The position numbers were made by a program, and so were the translations under genes. Under the pieces are notes generated by a model, which ran no database searches, had not been told where the DNA came from, and saw only the letters and a list, made by a program, of their open reading frames with translations. From positions 18,152,191-18,216,190 of the forward strand of contig OY986440.1 of NCBI GenBank assembly GCA_963920525.1: DNA of 64,000 bases. The letters run 5' to 3'. Within the stretch, counting starts at the first letter, position 1. Every line of letters begins with the position of its first letter. Positions 34,791-46,891 of the stretch are shown piece after piece. This stretch comes from Dichetophora obliterata. Lineage: Eukaryota; Arthropoda; Insecta; Diptera; Sciomyzidae.

Positions 34791-35400
34791 TCGACGTACA
34801 CCAGAGCAACGAGTGCAAATTGTGGAAATTTTTAATCAAAATAATGGTTCTGTTCGTCAAACTTATCGTGCACTTCGTCCATTTTATGGCGTACATAATC
34901 GTCCTTCAGAGCTGCTTATTCGAAGAACAATAGATCGTTTTCGGACCACATTTACTGTTACTGATATGTGCATCCCGTGAGACGCCGAAAAGTGCGCACT
35001 GAAGAATCTGTAGTCGCTGTACAGGAAAGCATTGAAGATGATCCTAATCAATCAATTCATCGCCGTTCTCAGCAACTGGGGTTGTGTCCTTTCATTTTAT
35101 GGAAGATTTTACGAAAAGATCTTGGCTAAAAACCTTTCAAGATTCAACTTGTGCAGTAATTAAAGCCAAACGACCATCGTATGCGCCGCCAATTCGGCGA
35201 ATGGGCTGAAGCATAAATTGATATTGATTTTGAATTTCCATGGAAAATTTTATTTTCCGATGAAGCCCATTTTTGGTTGAATGGGTTTACTCAAGGAAAA
35301 CGAAAACCATCCGGAGCACCAAACGAACATAAGGTGTGAATTCAAGGCGGAAAGTTTCAGTGGTTCGACCGTGATGTTCGGACATACGTACGCATCAACG
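34791..35400 (+). pseudogene. Mariner-like transposase pseudogene (DUF4817-type)
   Basis: The frame starts RRTPEQRVQIVEIFNQNNGS then YRALRPFYGVHNRPSE (first HTH), NQSIHRRSQQLG (second HTH), LKPNDHRMRRQFGEW and FSDEAHFWLNG, which holds the first catalytic aspartate. Several in-frame stops are present (near 34978, 35127, 35157, 35213 and 35338), and the protein ends soon after the first aspartate. It is a longer cousin of 29940-30344. Confidence 0.85.
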
Positions 35401-35636
35401 TATGTTAAGATATCTTCTTCTACCGGGTGTGGCTAAAAATTTCGAATAACTTTATTCTCCGTTATTGTTTTATGCTACAATATTGATTAGCTGCCTCATT
35501 GCACGTCCTCCACCATTTGTTTTATTGTCAAAGAACATATATTTTATTGTCAAAGAACATATCTATTAGTAAAACATTTCGATAAATCTTCAGTTGAAAA
35601 TCCCGGTGCGTGAGGCCGGCGTCACCATGACGGCGT

Positions 35637-36783
35637 GAAAATCGTGTTCTAGGGATCAAAATAAGAAACTTTGCCCGAGAAACTGTAACTCTAAAACTAA
35701 TTCTAATGCCCCAACTTTTGACTTTTGTCTTGTAGGTTCAAATTTTGAAAAATCCCTCTTTGACCCATTTAGAGTGTCCCAATTGAGTCCAAATGTATGA
35801 CCGACCCCCACTAACTTTGGAGGGCCGATCCACCCATGCCAGTGGCACACTCCCTGGAGCCCCCTGGGGGTTCCCCATACAAACATTTCAAAAAATTACC
35901 ATTTTATTTATTATTTATTTATTTATAATAATATTTATTTATTTATTTATAATAATATTTAATTTTTATCTTAAAAAATTTATTTAGTCAGAAACTATGT
36001 AAATGAAAAAATGAATTTAACTTAGTTATAGAAAAGAAACTAAAAAAATAATTGTTTGAAGTCTTTTTTACTTTTAAGTCTGGGCAATTTCGCACGGCTC
36101 TCTAATGTCGTCGCCATAATAGCCTCTACATTTTCCGGTATCACTCGTTTAGAAACGCCAGCTAGCAATTGAACGTGTCGTTCCGTTCCTTGTATGTGTG
36201 ATGGAATTTTTGGATCATTAAACGGTGGATCATCTTGATTTAAATATTCTTTCCATACCAAGTTTTTCCCAAATTCCAATCAAGTTATCTTGTACTAGAA
36301 TAGTGAATGATTTATAGGAAAACTTTTTTGTTCGCTCAAGTAAAAATATTATCTCAAGATATCCATATGGGTTGGTAAATTGGTAACTTGGAGATCAGTC
36401 AAATCAATAGACACACCAAAAACAGTAACATTATGCCTAGGTATATGACTCATTGGGTTTTCGATAGTTGTTGATGTTGTTGTTGCTTCATCTTGTGGTG
36501 TAGAGGATGATGGATTCATTGTAAACTTATTGATTTGGAATGGTCACTTACTTCACTTCTTATTTTTTTATGTTCTGATTATGTTCTGACTAAATAAATT
36601 TCTAAAGAGAAAAAATAAATAAAATAATAAAAATAAAAAAAATAAACAAAACATAAATAAAATAAAGTGCAAAAAATTGTGATTTTTTTCACAAAATTCA
36701 AAAGTTGGGGCATTAGAATTCGTTTTAGAGGTATAGTTCCTCGGGCAAAGTTTCTTATTTTGATCCCTAAAATACGATTTTCG
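35637..36783. mobile_element. Inverted-repeat element (~90 bp arms) with a minus-strand ORF relic
   Basis: AAAATCGTGTTCTAGGGATC through TAATGCCCCAACTTTTGA (35637-35725) is mirrored at about 36695-36783. The middle contains TTTATT repeats (35905-35990) and the coding relic at 36040-36520. No target duplication was found. Superfamily unknown. Confidence 0.65.
36040..36520 (-). pseudogene. Unrecognised transposon-borne protein, interrupted
   Basis: On the minus strand an ATG near 36520 starts MNPSSSTPQDEATTTST and runs to VTNLPTHMDI before a stop near 36350. A second open stretch (36279-36040) has ERHVQLLAGVSKRVIPENVE and ESRAKLPRLKSKKDFK. The second part vaguely resembles small proteins found with some insect DNA transposons, but I cannot name the family. 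It lies wholly inside the inverted-repeat element and is probably its own gene, now broken. Confidence 0.45.
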
Positions 36784-37441
36784 TTGAGCATAGGTCGATT
36801 TTTAAATCGACCCGCCCTGATATAAATCTTTATATATAAAATTCTTCTGTACATGGCTTTGTCATTGAACTCCTCCTAAACGGCTGGACCGATTTTGATG
36901 AAATTTTGTGTGTGTGTGCGGCTGGGCTTGTAGATCGTTTTGTTTTAAAGTTTGACCCGTAGGTGGTAGGGGTATTTGAGTGTATAACTCAGAAACGAAC
37001 TTAGAAATTGTCATGATTCTTTCACTACACCACTACTTTTTGTGGAAACAAAATGACAGAAATACAAAATAAATAACAATAAAAAAAAACTCTAAGTTGG
37101 GCTTAATTTTTCGATAGTATAAAACGTTTTTAAATTTTTAAGATAGAAACTTTAAATCAAAAGTTTATGCGTTTTTGTGGTGTAAATTTCTTGGAAATTT
37201 TAATAAACTTGCATGTTCCTATAGAAAACGAAATTTTTCTAATAAAAGACATCTAAACCAAGAATATTACCTACCACAAAGGTATGCCAAATTACCAAAT
37301 TGCAATAATATAACTTTGAAGATTCTTGCATACCTTAAACATTTAAGGTGTTTGATGAATCTGAGGACCTTAGTATGTTTGGCGATAAAGGTCAAAAATT
37401 TGGGGTAAAGATATATAACTTCTCAATAAATACCGGGTATA

Positions 37442-38132
37442 GGCCTGTTTCCAGGTCTCAAGTAAAGCTTATTTTCATACATAAATCTGAAAAGTAATCG
37501 AAAAGTAATTTTTCCTTGTCAAAATTACTTGAAAGAGAATCCAGCTCGTAAGAAAAATTTTCTGTTCTTACTACTTTTTTTTCATTGAAAAGTGACAACG
37601 GTAACACTGTGAATGTCAAGAAATATATGCAAGTTATATTATTACTTCAAGTAAAATTTTGGCAACCAACATTCAAAGGTAAATAATTTTATTGATATCA
37701 TTGATTAATTGATTTAAAATTAATAAAAGAATATTTTAGACATGCACATGAACATTTCTACGGAGGGAGAAGAAGAGGCAGTCAATTTTGAGGGGCAGAT
37801 GTCTTCCGAGAAGCGGTCGAATGCTGTCCGGAAGAAGCGGTCTGCCAACATGTAAACAAAATGTAATAAAATGTAAACAAACGCTTTTCTCTATTACTTA
37901 CCTTTGCAATTCAGCCATTACTCATTTAATGAATTATTTCAATATTTATTGCAACAAATTTATTTCAATGTTTGATGAAAACAAATCAGCCTAAATTTTC
38001 AATACAAAGTGATACAATGCTGGAACTGTCAAAACTCTCGCCGTCAAAATTACTTGTCTACTACTTTTTTACACTCAAGAAACTTAAGTAACTTTTTTCT
38101 TGAATAATTACTTGAGAGCTGGATAGAGACCT
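37442..38132. mobile_element. TIR element nested in the Helitron 3' end
   Basis: The left end GGCCTGTTTCCAGGTCTCAA and right end (complement AGGTCTCTATCCAGCTCTCAA) are imperfect inverted repeats. TATA lies on both sides (37438-37441 and 38133-38136). The uninterrupted Helitron end at 20065-20080 reads GGGTATATCAGC, so the duplication is TATA (or TAT if the element starts one base earlier). Confidence 0.7.
37742..37855 (+). CDS. Small basic ORF (37 aa) in the nested TIR element
   Basis: ATG at 37742 opens MHMNISTEGEEEAVNFEG, followed by a basic stretch with KKR near the end and a stop at 37853-37855. It is distinctly more GC-rich than its surroundings. An acceptor-like TTTTAG precedes it by two bases. 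It may be the surviving first exon of the element's transposase gene. No family recognised. Confidence 0.3.
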   Translation: MHMNISTEGEEEAVNFEGQMSSEKRSNAVRKKRSANM

Positions 38133-38145
38133 TATATCAGCTAGT

Positions 38146-40312
38146 ATATAAATAAATAAATAAAAAAATCCAATACTCTCTTTTCCTCGCTTCTAAAGTT
38201 ATCTGTCGACAAAATTTCATACAGTTAGGTCTTATGGTTTGAGTTGTTTGTTGATGAGTTAGTCATTCAGACACGCCCCTTGTTCAACGCCCATAAAATG
38301 TTATAACTGCATGCGCAAATTAAGGACGAATACTGAATTCCGAGGCCATAAATCGATAGTTTTAGCTATAACTTTTGATTGGAAAGAGATATTGGGGTAA
38401 TTTTCTTCTTAATTGTAAAAATTTAATTTTATATAAATTATTTTCGAGACTTTACTTTTTTGTAAAAAATATAAAAACAACATTTTGGAAAAAAAATTTC
38501 GGCAGAAAAATCATGGGGTGGCACGCTTGTTGTTTTGCTGACAAAACGGTAGAATAATATTTGCGCTTAGCTGGAAGAATTTTTGCAAATAAATGCTATG
38601 CCTGACTATGAAAGGTAGTCAGATGTGCGATTTTTGCTTGATTTTATTTTTACAATAAAAACTGCTTTTGAGTCAGTTTTTGACTAAAAATTCAGTATTT
38701 TGGACCTTTTTTGCAAAAAAACAAATACAAAATATATACACTGACCTAACGCTACAGTATAAACTAATTTTGTGAAGTACTTTTATTGGACTTTTGAGCA
38801 AAAAAACTTTGGTTGATATATATTAAAAAATAGCGGAGATAGTTGCATCGAAAGTCAAAATTTTGATTTCTCATTACGTTTTTATCTGCATGGAAAAAGT
38901 GCAAATTTAAAAAAAAACTGTACGCTCCTCGTTTTTGGTTAAATTTTTCTACAAAACGAGCTATCAAACATGAAAATTCGACGAAAGCTATCAGAGTTGC
39001 GATATTTTATTTTTGAAAAAATCTCATTTATTCCCTTGTTGTATTAAAAAAATTGAAAAACTCCAAATTTCAAAAAATTTAATTGAAATGTTGTGGAAAT
39101 ATTTTCTTCGACTATACATACAACAGATTCAAAAAATTGTGAGATTACATTGAATAACCTAATCGTTATGAAATTTTTTGCTAGAAGTGTACCTGTTTGG
39201 AAATGTCAAGTTTGGGTATTTTTACAAAAAAAAAAATCCAAAATTTACAAATATTATATCACGAATGGTAGAAAAGTAGTGGTCTTTAGCTATTTTGTTT
39301 CACATCTTACTTCTGTAAAGGAACAAAACCCTGGCCTGTAATTCGTAACTTACGAAAAAAAAATAAGGACCACTCTAATATATACTATATATAAATTTTC
39401 AAAGAAGCCACTTCGAAAATTTATAGAAACCCACAAAATTAACGAAAAAAATTCTACTTTTGAATAAAAGGATTACCTCTCAAAATTTTATGATCGCAGA
39501 ACTGTAAAGCGGGGTACACATTAACGATCCTGTGACACTCAAAAATTCAACCACAAAATTTTTTGTTGAATTATTATGTCCTTATGATGTCCTGCAAGCG
39601 CCCCACACATTGCGCACAGTAGTGGTGCTCCGACCTGTTTGCTGCCATGTCTCAATGACTGCCGCCCGGCGTTGATTTTGCGTTCTTAGCTACATAATAT
39701 ATTTACCACGTTTGTGAGTTTATATGGCTGTAAATGTGTGCCAAAATGTATGCGTGAGTGTGTACAACATTACCATACATACACGCATATCTGCTTACAC
39801 TTTTTATACATACCCTATAGGAACGAACTGACTTGTTTTTCAAAACTAATTTAAAAACATGAGTAGATAAACTACTTTGAATTATATTAAGGCTGATTGA
39901 TTTTTATTTTCAACAAAAATTTGAATAATTTGTCAAATAATAAATAATTCCTTAATAAATAAATTTTTCATTTAATTTATTAAAAACATACTTAAGAATT
40001 CAAGTATTTAATTAAAACTCTTAAATAAACAAATCAAATAAAATCGGAAAACCATTAAAATTGCTTTGTTTCTTTTGTGAAATTCAATAATATCTCTTTA
40101 ACCTTTAGTCTGTACCATGTTTCGCCATCATATCTCAATGAATTTTAACAAAAAAGTCAATAACTTCGCGTTTTTGAAGCGAAGCTTTTTACGCCTCGTT
40201 TTGTGATTTGCTTGAGTGACGACACTTTTTTCCATACACCTTTTTCTTAGAATTGTTGTTGCTTTTTGCTTGCATCTGTTACACCAAGATAATATAAATT
40301 TTAAAATATTTC
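38146..40312. other. AT-rich stretch, nothing recognised
   Basis: No inverted ends, coding motif or RNA gene was seen. Only short chance frames occur. Confidence 0.4.
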
Positions 40313-41245
40313 TTACTGCATTATTCTGTATCACGCAGTAGCCCACCAACGACAAGCAAGACACGAGAAGCAATACTTTTTTCTATTTGAAATTCTATTG
40401 CTTCTCGTGTCTTGCTTGTCGTTGGTGTGCATTTTCGTTATACAGAATAAAGCAGTTAGTATCTAGTGAGAATCGAATTTGTAATCCTTCGAATAATAAT
40501 CCTATACACTACTAACTGATCCAACATTCTTTGCTACGTTGGTTGGTTTATTCAATAATAAGTATTAACTGAAGATATGCTGCACCAGATATCATCTTAA
40601 TATGTAAAAGGCAAGCACGCTACTCCGTGTCCAATAACTGTTCAGCCTAAAAGAATGCACATCTTAATATATAAAAGGCAAGCTGGTGCTCCGCAAGCAG
40701 TATTTCTCAAATTGTAATTATTTTTTGACAGTAAAGTCATTTTACAATGCACATTGTTCTCAAAAATGTTTAGCCTGAAAGTATGCACAGAAAATATATT
40801 TGATACTTATCAATAACAATATTGGGTTTTTACAATAGTACGTTTTTGATTTAACTACCTCTTTTTTCATCCTTAAAAAAAAAGTTATGACGAATTTAAT
40901 GAAATTCTTTTGAGTCAATTTGAGTCGATTGTACCAAAAAATATAAATGTAGCAGCCGCAAAACGACACATGAGTTGCTACGGATTGAAGGTTGCAAGGC
41001 CAGTTTGTAAAGTTGTGTATGAATATGATTGTTACCAATCTCGGCAAAAGGCTCAAAAAAGGAAGTGTGCGAAGGACCTGTCGTAGGACAGGCTTTTATA
41101 CTAGCAAATAAATAAAATCATACGGTTCTGTTTTTCTTATTCCTTTATGCACTTTCTAATTGCTGTAAAATCAGTAAATAAATTATTGTCAGTGCGTTTT
41201 TGAAGCGAAGCCTTTTACGCCTCGTTTTGTGATTTGCTTGCGTGA
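40170..41245. repeat. Direct repeats of a GAAGCGAAGCYTTTTACGCC segment 1 kb apart
   Basis: About 50 bp starting GCGTTTTTGAAGCGAAGC and running through CTCGTTTTGTGATTTGCTTG occurs at about 40167-40217 and again at 41192-41243. Between them are the hairpin MITE and two copies of CATCTTAATATRTAAAAGGC (40592, 40661). It may mark the ends of one inserted unit. Confidence 0.5.
40316..40455. mobile_element. 140 bp palindromic hairpin MITE, copy 2
   Basis: It has the same length and structure as 393-532 but lies in the opposite orientation. The inner 33 bp of the arms are perfect and the 22 bp loop matches copy 1 at 20 positions after reverse complementing. TTA lies on both sides (40313-40315 and 40456-40458). 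The outer arm parts have diverged. Confidence 0.85.
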
Positions 41246-41249
41246 AATC

Positions 41250-42415
41250 TCAAAAAATTACCCTCATCACTGGCTATACGCAGGCTCCATTGAACTGGAC
41301 GAAACTTATCACAAGGTATCAACTGTTTGAATGCTCGCAGGCACTTCAACAATGCCTTTTTGATAAATATAATTTACGAATGATAAGCTATCCAAATATT
41401 TTTACAACGCGATTAAGGACATATGTATATATCGATGATATGTAATATACGTTTGCTATTATCTAAAATACCAACAATTCCATTAATAAATTTCCATAAT
41501 AATAATGCAAACATTTACAAAAATAATTAAAAATTATGTAACATGTAATCAAATAAAATAACAATGAAATGCAATAAAATGTACTGGTGTGCATATTAAC
41601 GTATGTTTTTAAGTTAACTTTTTGATATTTAAAATTTTTTAATTTAAAAATTACTTTATTTAAAAACCATTAAATTATCACATCTATGAAAATACGAAAA
41701 AGCTTCGCTTCACTCGTGTGTCCAACGACGCATAGGTTTTTTTTGTGTTCTCAATTTATTTGCATAGATAATAATATGTGAACTTATGTTTTTTGTAATG
41801 TTTTTGCTTACTTTAAAAATCTTCTTGAACAAGAATTCAATGAGGGTCATTGAATTTGGTCAGGTAACGAAATGCATCGCTATTGAGTCAATATCTCACA
41901 TATACAATACATACATATCAATATAAAAAGTCACCAGTATGTAGCTGAAGGTTCAATTTTTCGAATGGTATTGGTCTTTAAGAGTTTGTTGCATTTTTTA
42001 GTACTTTTATTTACATCTAAGGGTTGTCTGGGGCGCTGAGCCCCCCATGGTACAAACGAAATGTTAAAGGGATTTTTGCTAGCGTTAAAGTAGTAAAAAT
42101 AGTTAAGAAATAATATTCGGTTAAATCGTTATGACTTTTTTGGAGTTATCATTTTGATAAATAGATACAAATTTTACACTTTTATGCTTTTGAATCTATT
42201 TTCAATATATGCTTAATTGACTTTTTTTTAATTGAAATGCTTTAAACCAACTTATTAATATATTAAGTTATTGAAAATTATTACTTATTAAGCGGACATT
42301 GCTATACAAATTATGTGAGTGAGTTCTATGAAAAAAAAGTCAGAATTTCAAGTAGTTGTGGTTAACAAAAAACTACTCAACTCAATTATATTTAAATTAG
42401 TTGATTTTCCGGCAC
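41250..42415. other. AT-rich stretch, nothing recognised
   Basis: Contains an AAAAGCTTCGCTTCACTCG word near 41698 related to the repeats at 40.17 and 41.19 kb in inverted form; otherwise nothing. Confidence 0.4.
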
Positions 42416-43032
42416 GATTACGATTTCCGTGGCCCCAAGATTTGAATATGCAGTTTTCAAGAGCTCATTGAAAAAAAAGATTCACCGAAGGATTTATCCA
42501 TACATCGACTAGTTATCGAGTTATCGATTTTTCAAAAAAATGTTTAGTAAAAGAAGTCTTAATGTAAATTCGACTATATCTATGGAAATATTTGACCGAT
42601 CGGGATAATTTGGGTATCATTAAAAAAATCAAATAATTGTGCAATTTGGAAAAGGCAGAGGCACTTTTTTTTATAAAAATTAGAAAAAATATCAATATGT
42701 ACTTCAGAATACAACAAACAACCTTTGATAAAAGTCTATCTGGCTTCTTTTACAGAAAAAGTACATTTTATAAAAGGCAGAACCATATTTTTTTCGTTCC
42801 ATATTAAAAACATTTTAAATATCTTTCGAATGACTTCTAAATCATTCAGATCGGACAAATATTAGCAAAGATATAACCGAATTTAAATATTGGTTCCGTT
42901 GAGTAAATATTTTTAAAAATCTATATCTCGAAAACTAATCGGTATATCGATAAATCCTTCGGCGAATCTTATTTTCTCAAAGAGTACTTGAAAACTGCAT
43001 ACTCAAATCAAGGGGTCACGGAAATCGTAATC
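42416..43032. repeat. Foldback repeat with ~130 bp inverted arms
   Basis: GATTACGATTTCCGTGGCCC then GCAGTTTTCAAG, CGAAGGATTTATC and a CGATTTTTCAAAAA tail (42416-42546) is mirrored with about 80% identity at 42905-43032. The ~360 bp centre has no gene. Probably a MITE; no target duplication found. Confidence 0.65.
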
Positions 43033-44245
43033 ACCCCTATTTTCCTATAGGGCAAATACAATTTTGAAATCATTCCACTGCGCACTTATACAATGTGGAA
43101 TCTATGTCAGTCGTTAGGAAAGCAACGACCATCCACCCTCACCACCACCCCCACCACACCCACGGCTGTCAGCTCAGTTTTCATTTCCCTACTTTGTTTG
43201 CTACTTGTTAATACATATATTTTTTTTTCATATCTGCCTCTTTGAGGTTGACGTTTATCGTTTTACTACATTTTATGTTTTATTTTCTGCAAGAAAGAAA
43301 AAGGAAGAAAAGCAAATAAAAGGCAACGAGAAAATACTCAACGGGGAAAACGTTTTCAATGTTGTACGTTGTCGCATAACAGTGTATAACAAAGTATTTA
43401 AGTAACGTTGTAGGTAAATAAAACCTTGAAATTAATAGCAATAATCGAAAAAATAAATGTAACTACACATTAAAGTATTGTGATGTTCAAAAATATTTGA
43501 AAAAGTTATATAAACGTATTAAAAGAAGCAATACAAAAACTTTTATATACATATATATATTTACATAAAACACCTTTACTAACCTCGCTAGAAAGTAAAA
43601 GCATGTGAATAATAAAATGTATGAAAAAATTACCAAAAACAATTAAAATATAAATGCCAACACCAATTTTTAATTGGTACTAATTGTGTTTTTGTGAAAA
43701 AGAGTATCTAAATATAGTATTTCGGAGTAAATTGTTTAACTGCAAAACCTAGCTTTTCTTAAGATATATTTGTGTTTTTAATGCTTTTACCGTTTTTGTA
43801 ATTGAAGAGAAAGTGTGTCTTAAATTGTTTTATATTTTCGTATTTTTTGCTATCATAACACTTTGATGCATTACTAAGAACGTAAACATGGTTTGAGTAA
43901 ATGTTTGAAATTGGCGAGGACTGCTATTTTAACTCGATACTGATTTAAAGCCACTCCTTAGTATCTGATACAGTGCACTACAACCACTTTTGACCATGTA
44001 AGTGAATCCTTTTAAGTTTACAGTGGCACAAAGTAATAATGGCACAGTTTGCATTTAAAAGATTTGGCCAAAAGAGCTAATCGATAATAGAATTTTTAAC
44101 TATTGTACAATTTATTTTTAGAAGTACTGTTAATAGGTATTCATAATCAATAAAAAAAATTATAAATATATTGTTAATTAAAAAAATTGCGATCAAGCAG
44201 GCAAATGTGCAATGCAATTCATTCATTTAGCTTCAACAAACATAC
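43033..44245. other. AT-rich stretch, nothing recognised
   Basis: A CACC-rich patch at 43130-43165 stands out from the AT background; no gene is supported. Confidence 0.4.
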
Positions 44246-44247
44246 TA

Positions 44248-44723
44248 GGGGTATTCACGATGTTGTATATTTGTGATAAGGATTTAAAGAATTTACAATA
44301 CTTGCAACTTATTGTGAACGAACCTTCAATAAAGCATTGTATTTTTAAAATGATTTGTGTATGATTTGCTAATTTGTGTATGTACTTTTGTTTAGAAATG
44401 TTAAGTAAAGTAATCATTTAACTAAAGGAAATCATAAAAAAATTTAAGCGAAACCCTACATTTTATTAGTTTTTATTAAATAAACTCAGAGCGTAGCCGG
44501 TACCTTGCTCCATGCTGAGTAGAAATGCTTTTGCGATCAGCTGATCCAATACACAACGGAATTTACAAAGAATACAATAGGGTTCCGTGGTTGTATTTTT
44601 GCCACAGGGTTGTTTTTGGAAAACTGTGCATTTTGTTTTGTAATTTTCCAAAATTTACTACGAATATAAAATTTGTCAAAAATACAGAATACAAGGTCAA
44701 ATACACCACATCATGAACACCAC
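44248..44723. mobile_element. 476 bp candidate MITE, GGGGTATTCACGATG ends, TA target
   Basis: GGGGTATTCACGATGTTG is mirrored imperfectly by (complement) GTGGTGTTCATGATGTGG. TA flanks both ends (44246-44247 and 44724-44725). It is non-coding. Confidence 0.55.
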
Positions 44724-44725
44724 TA

Positions 44726-46205
44726 TTGTTTAACTTGCAGTTAGGTTCATTTGATTGCTTAATCAATATCTTATATGTATATTAATACGCGAACATCAAA
44801 TGTTGTCGTGCAGTTTTTTGATATTTATTTTAGAATAAGGGAAATGAAACGTATATCATTCGAAAGGTACAGCAACATAGATGTGCTGAATCATGTAAGA
44901 TTTTAAATTGATGAACTCTCACCCGAAATATTAACGTTGAAATTTTATATTAATTTTAGTAAGGAATCTCAGGGCTAAGAAGAGGTAGAATAGTGAACGA
45001 GGTATCATATGATAGGTCTGGATGCACAGTATGATTAAATTTTAGATAAGTGACCTTCGACCCAAAATATGATCGGAAAAAAAGAGCATTTATTAAATAA
45101 AAGCTAAACTGTAAGAGATAGAAATGTAAAAGGGAATTTTAGACATTGATTAGATGTTGAAAATACTTCAGACATTTTTCGCAATCTCTTACGGATACCC
45201 TGTATGAATATACATATATTGTAATGGTGAAATTTCTTACAAATAGTAAATTATGAAAAATTTCCTTTATTTTGACAAAAAATTATTGTGATATCTCGAA
45301 ATCTATAAAGGTTTTCAGTACAACGTATTTTTGTATGAAACGTCATTGGTTCAGAAATATAACGAAATACGAAAGTTTTTTGGGTACTGTTTTTACAGAT
45401 AATATTTTTAAAAAATTAAGGCTATTTTGATATCAAAATTATTGCGATAATTTGAAACTTAAGAATTTTTTTAGTACAACACATTTTCTTAAAGCAAGGT
45501 CATCGCCTCAGAATGAGAAAAAATTTCAGAAAGTAGGTCGAATTTCTGCCACAGTAGTATCGCCTGTATAGAGAATTTAGTTAATTCCACAAAATTGTGT
45601 TTCTAAATGTCATCGCGTGGCAGGCAGTGTAGTCACTTTATCACGATTGTGTTAGATCTGACACTTTTTCGACTCTTTTGCCTTCAACGCCTTTAATATT
45701 CCACTATTTATAATTGCTCAAAACCTAGCACTATTTTATTTCAGTCATAACTATTATCATTTATTAATTTGCTGCTTTGGAGCTAAATAATTTTGGCGCT
45801 AGAAAATATCGCAAACAAAAAAAATCAAAAATCACCCAAATAAAAAATTTACCAAAAGGTGAATGAAAAGTGGCCCAAAAACAAAACATCACCTAGTAAA
45901 AACGAAAAAATGCCCAAAAGATTTTGAAAAAATCAACAAATTGCCAAAAATAAATTTATTTTTCAAGAAATTTCTCTTGTACGAAATGTAGACGCGCGAT
46001 TTAAAAACACAATTTCAATTAATTGAGGGCATGTTCTCATCAAGAGATTCGAAAACACGGTTATATTCCTCATTATTTTTTTTCATAGAAGCAAGTTAAT
46101 GCACACCTTGAGTTTTTTGACAGTTATTTCTAAAGTTATTCTTAAAGTTATTCTTAGAGTGTAGGAAAATATTTTTTTTTGTTGCATAAAAGTATATTGT
46201 GAAGT
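44726..46205. other. AT-rich stretch, nothing recognised
   Basis: No supported feature. Confidence 0.4.
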
Positions 46206-46213
46206 GTCCATAA

Positions 46214-46883
46214 CAGAAAACTGCACATGCCTACTTGGAGTCTATTTCAAGTACTTGCTTAAAATACAAGTTCAAGCTTGCTTGAGCTTGATAATTTTGC
46301 AATCAAGTATAACTTGTACTTGAATAAAAATAAGCCCAAGACATCTTGCGACTTGCAAGTATGCTAGCTTACAAGCGCACGGCACGAAGTCCGAAGTAAA
46401 GGAAAACTTGATGACTTCGGCAAAAAGCTTGAAAAGCTTGAAATTTAAGGCAAGTATACAATTAAAGCAAGTATCCAAAAACTTCAATGAGCTTGTATAG
46501 GAAAAGCTTAAGCGTATTAGAACTTTAAAAGATTCCTGTGGACTCTGTGGTTGGCAGTTTTAGGGGGTAGCTGATTTCGGAATTGATGTAAAATTTTAAA
46601 ATTCAAGGTGGCGGACAAAATTCAAGATAGCCACCAAGATTTTTTGTATTTTTGCGATTTCTTGTAATTTTGAAATTCTGACAAAGGATTTGATTTCGAG
46701 TCTAATGTCACAGTTCTTAAATTTAAAATGGAAGTTAGGGTTGCCACCTAAATTTTTACCACATTATTGCCACCTAGTCCTAATACGTTTAAGGCTAAAG
46801 CTTGCTTTTTCAAGTTTGGATACATACTTGAATTCAAGTACTTGAAAAGGCTTGAACTTCAAGTAGGCTTGTGCAGTTCTCTG
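46214..46883. mobile_element. 670 bp hAT MITE rich in CAAGTACTTG and AAGCTTG words
   Basis: CAGAAAACTGCACATGCCTA at the left is mirrored by (complement) CAGAGAACTGCACAAGCCTA at the right. The 8-bp flanks GTCCATAA (46206-46213) and GTCCATAT (46884-46891) match at seven positions. CAGA-starting ends with an 8-bp duplication are typical of hAT. Many subterminal CAAGTACTTG and GCTTGAAAAGCTTG words are present on both sides. Confidence 0.8.
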
Positions 46884-46891
46884 GTCCATAT

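Larger units (their letters stand above)
36828..38144 (+). mobile_element. Non-autonomous Helitron, interrupted near its 3' end
   Basis: It starts TCTTTATATATAAAATTC directly after an A and ends ATATCAGCTAG directly before a T, fitting Helitron insertion between A and T with 5' TC and 3' CTAG. GGCTGGACCGATTTTGATGA near the 5' end is a word I associate with insect Helitron-like repeats. A 691 bp TIR element sits 8 bp from the end. No Rep/helicase frame is present. Confidence 0.65.
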
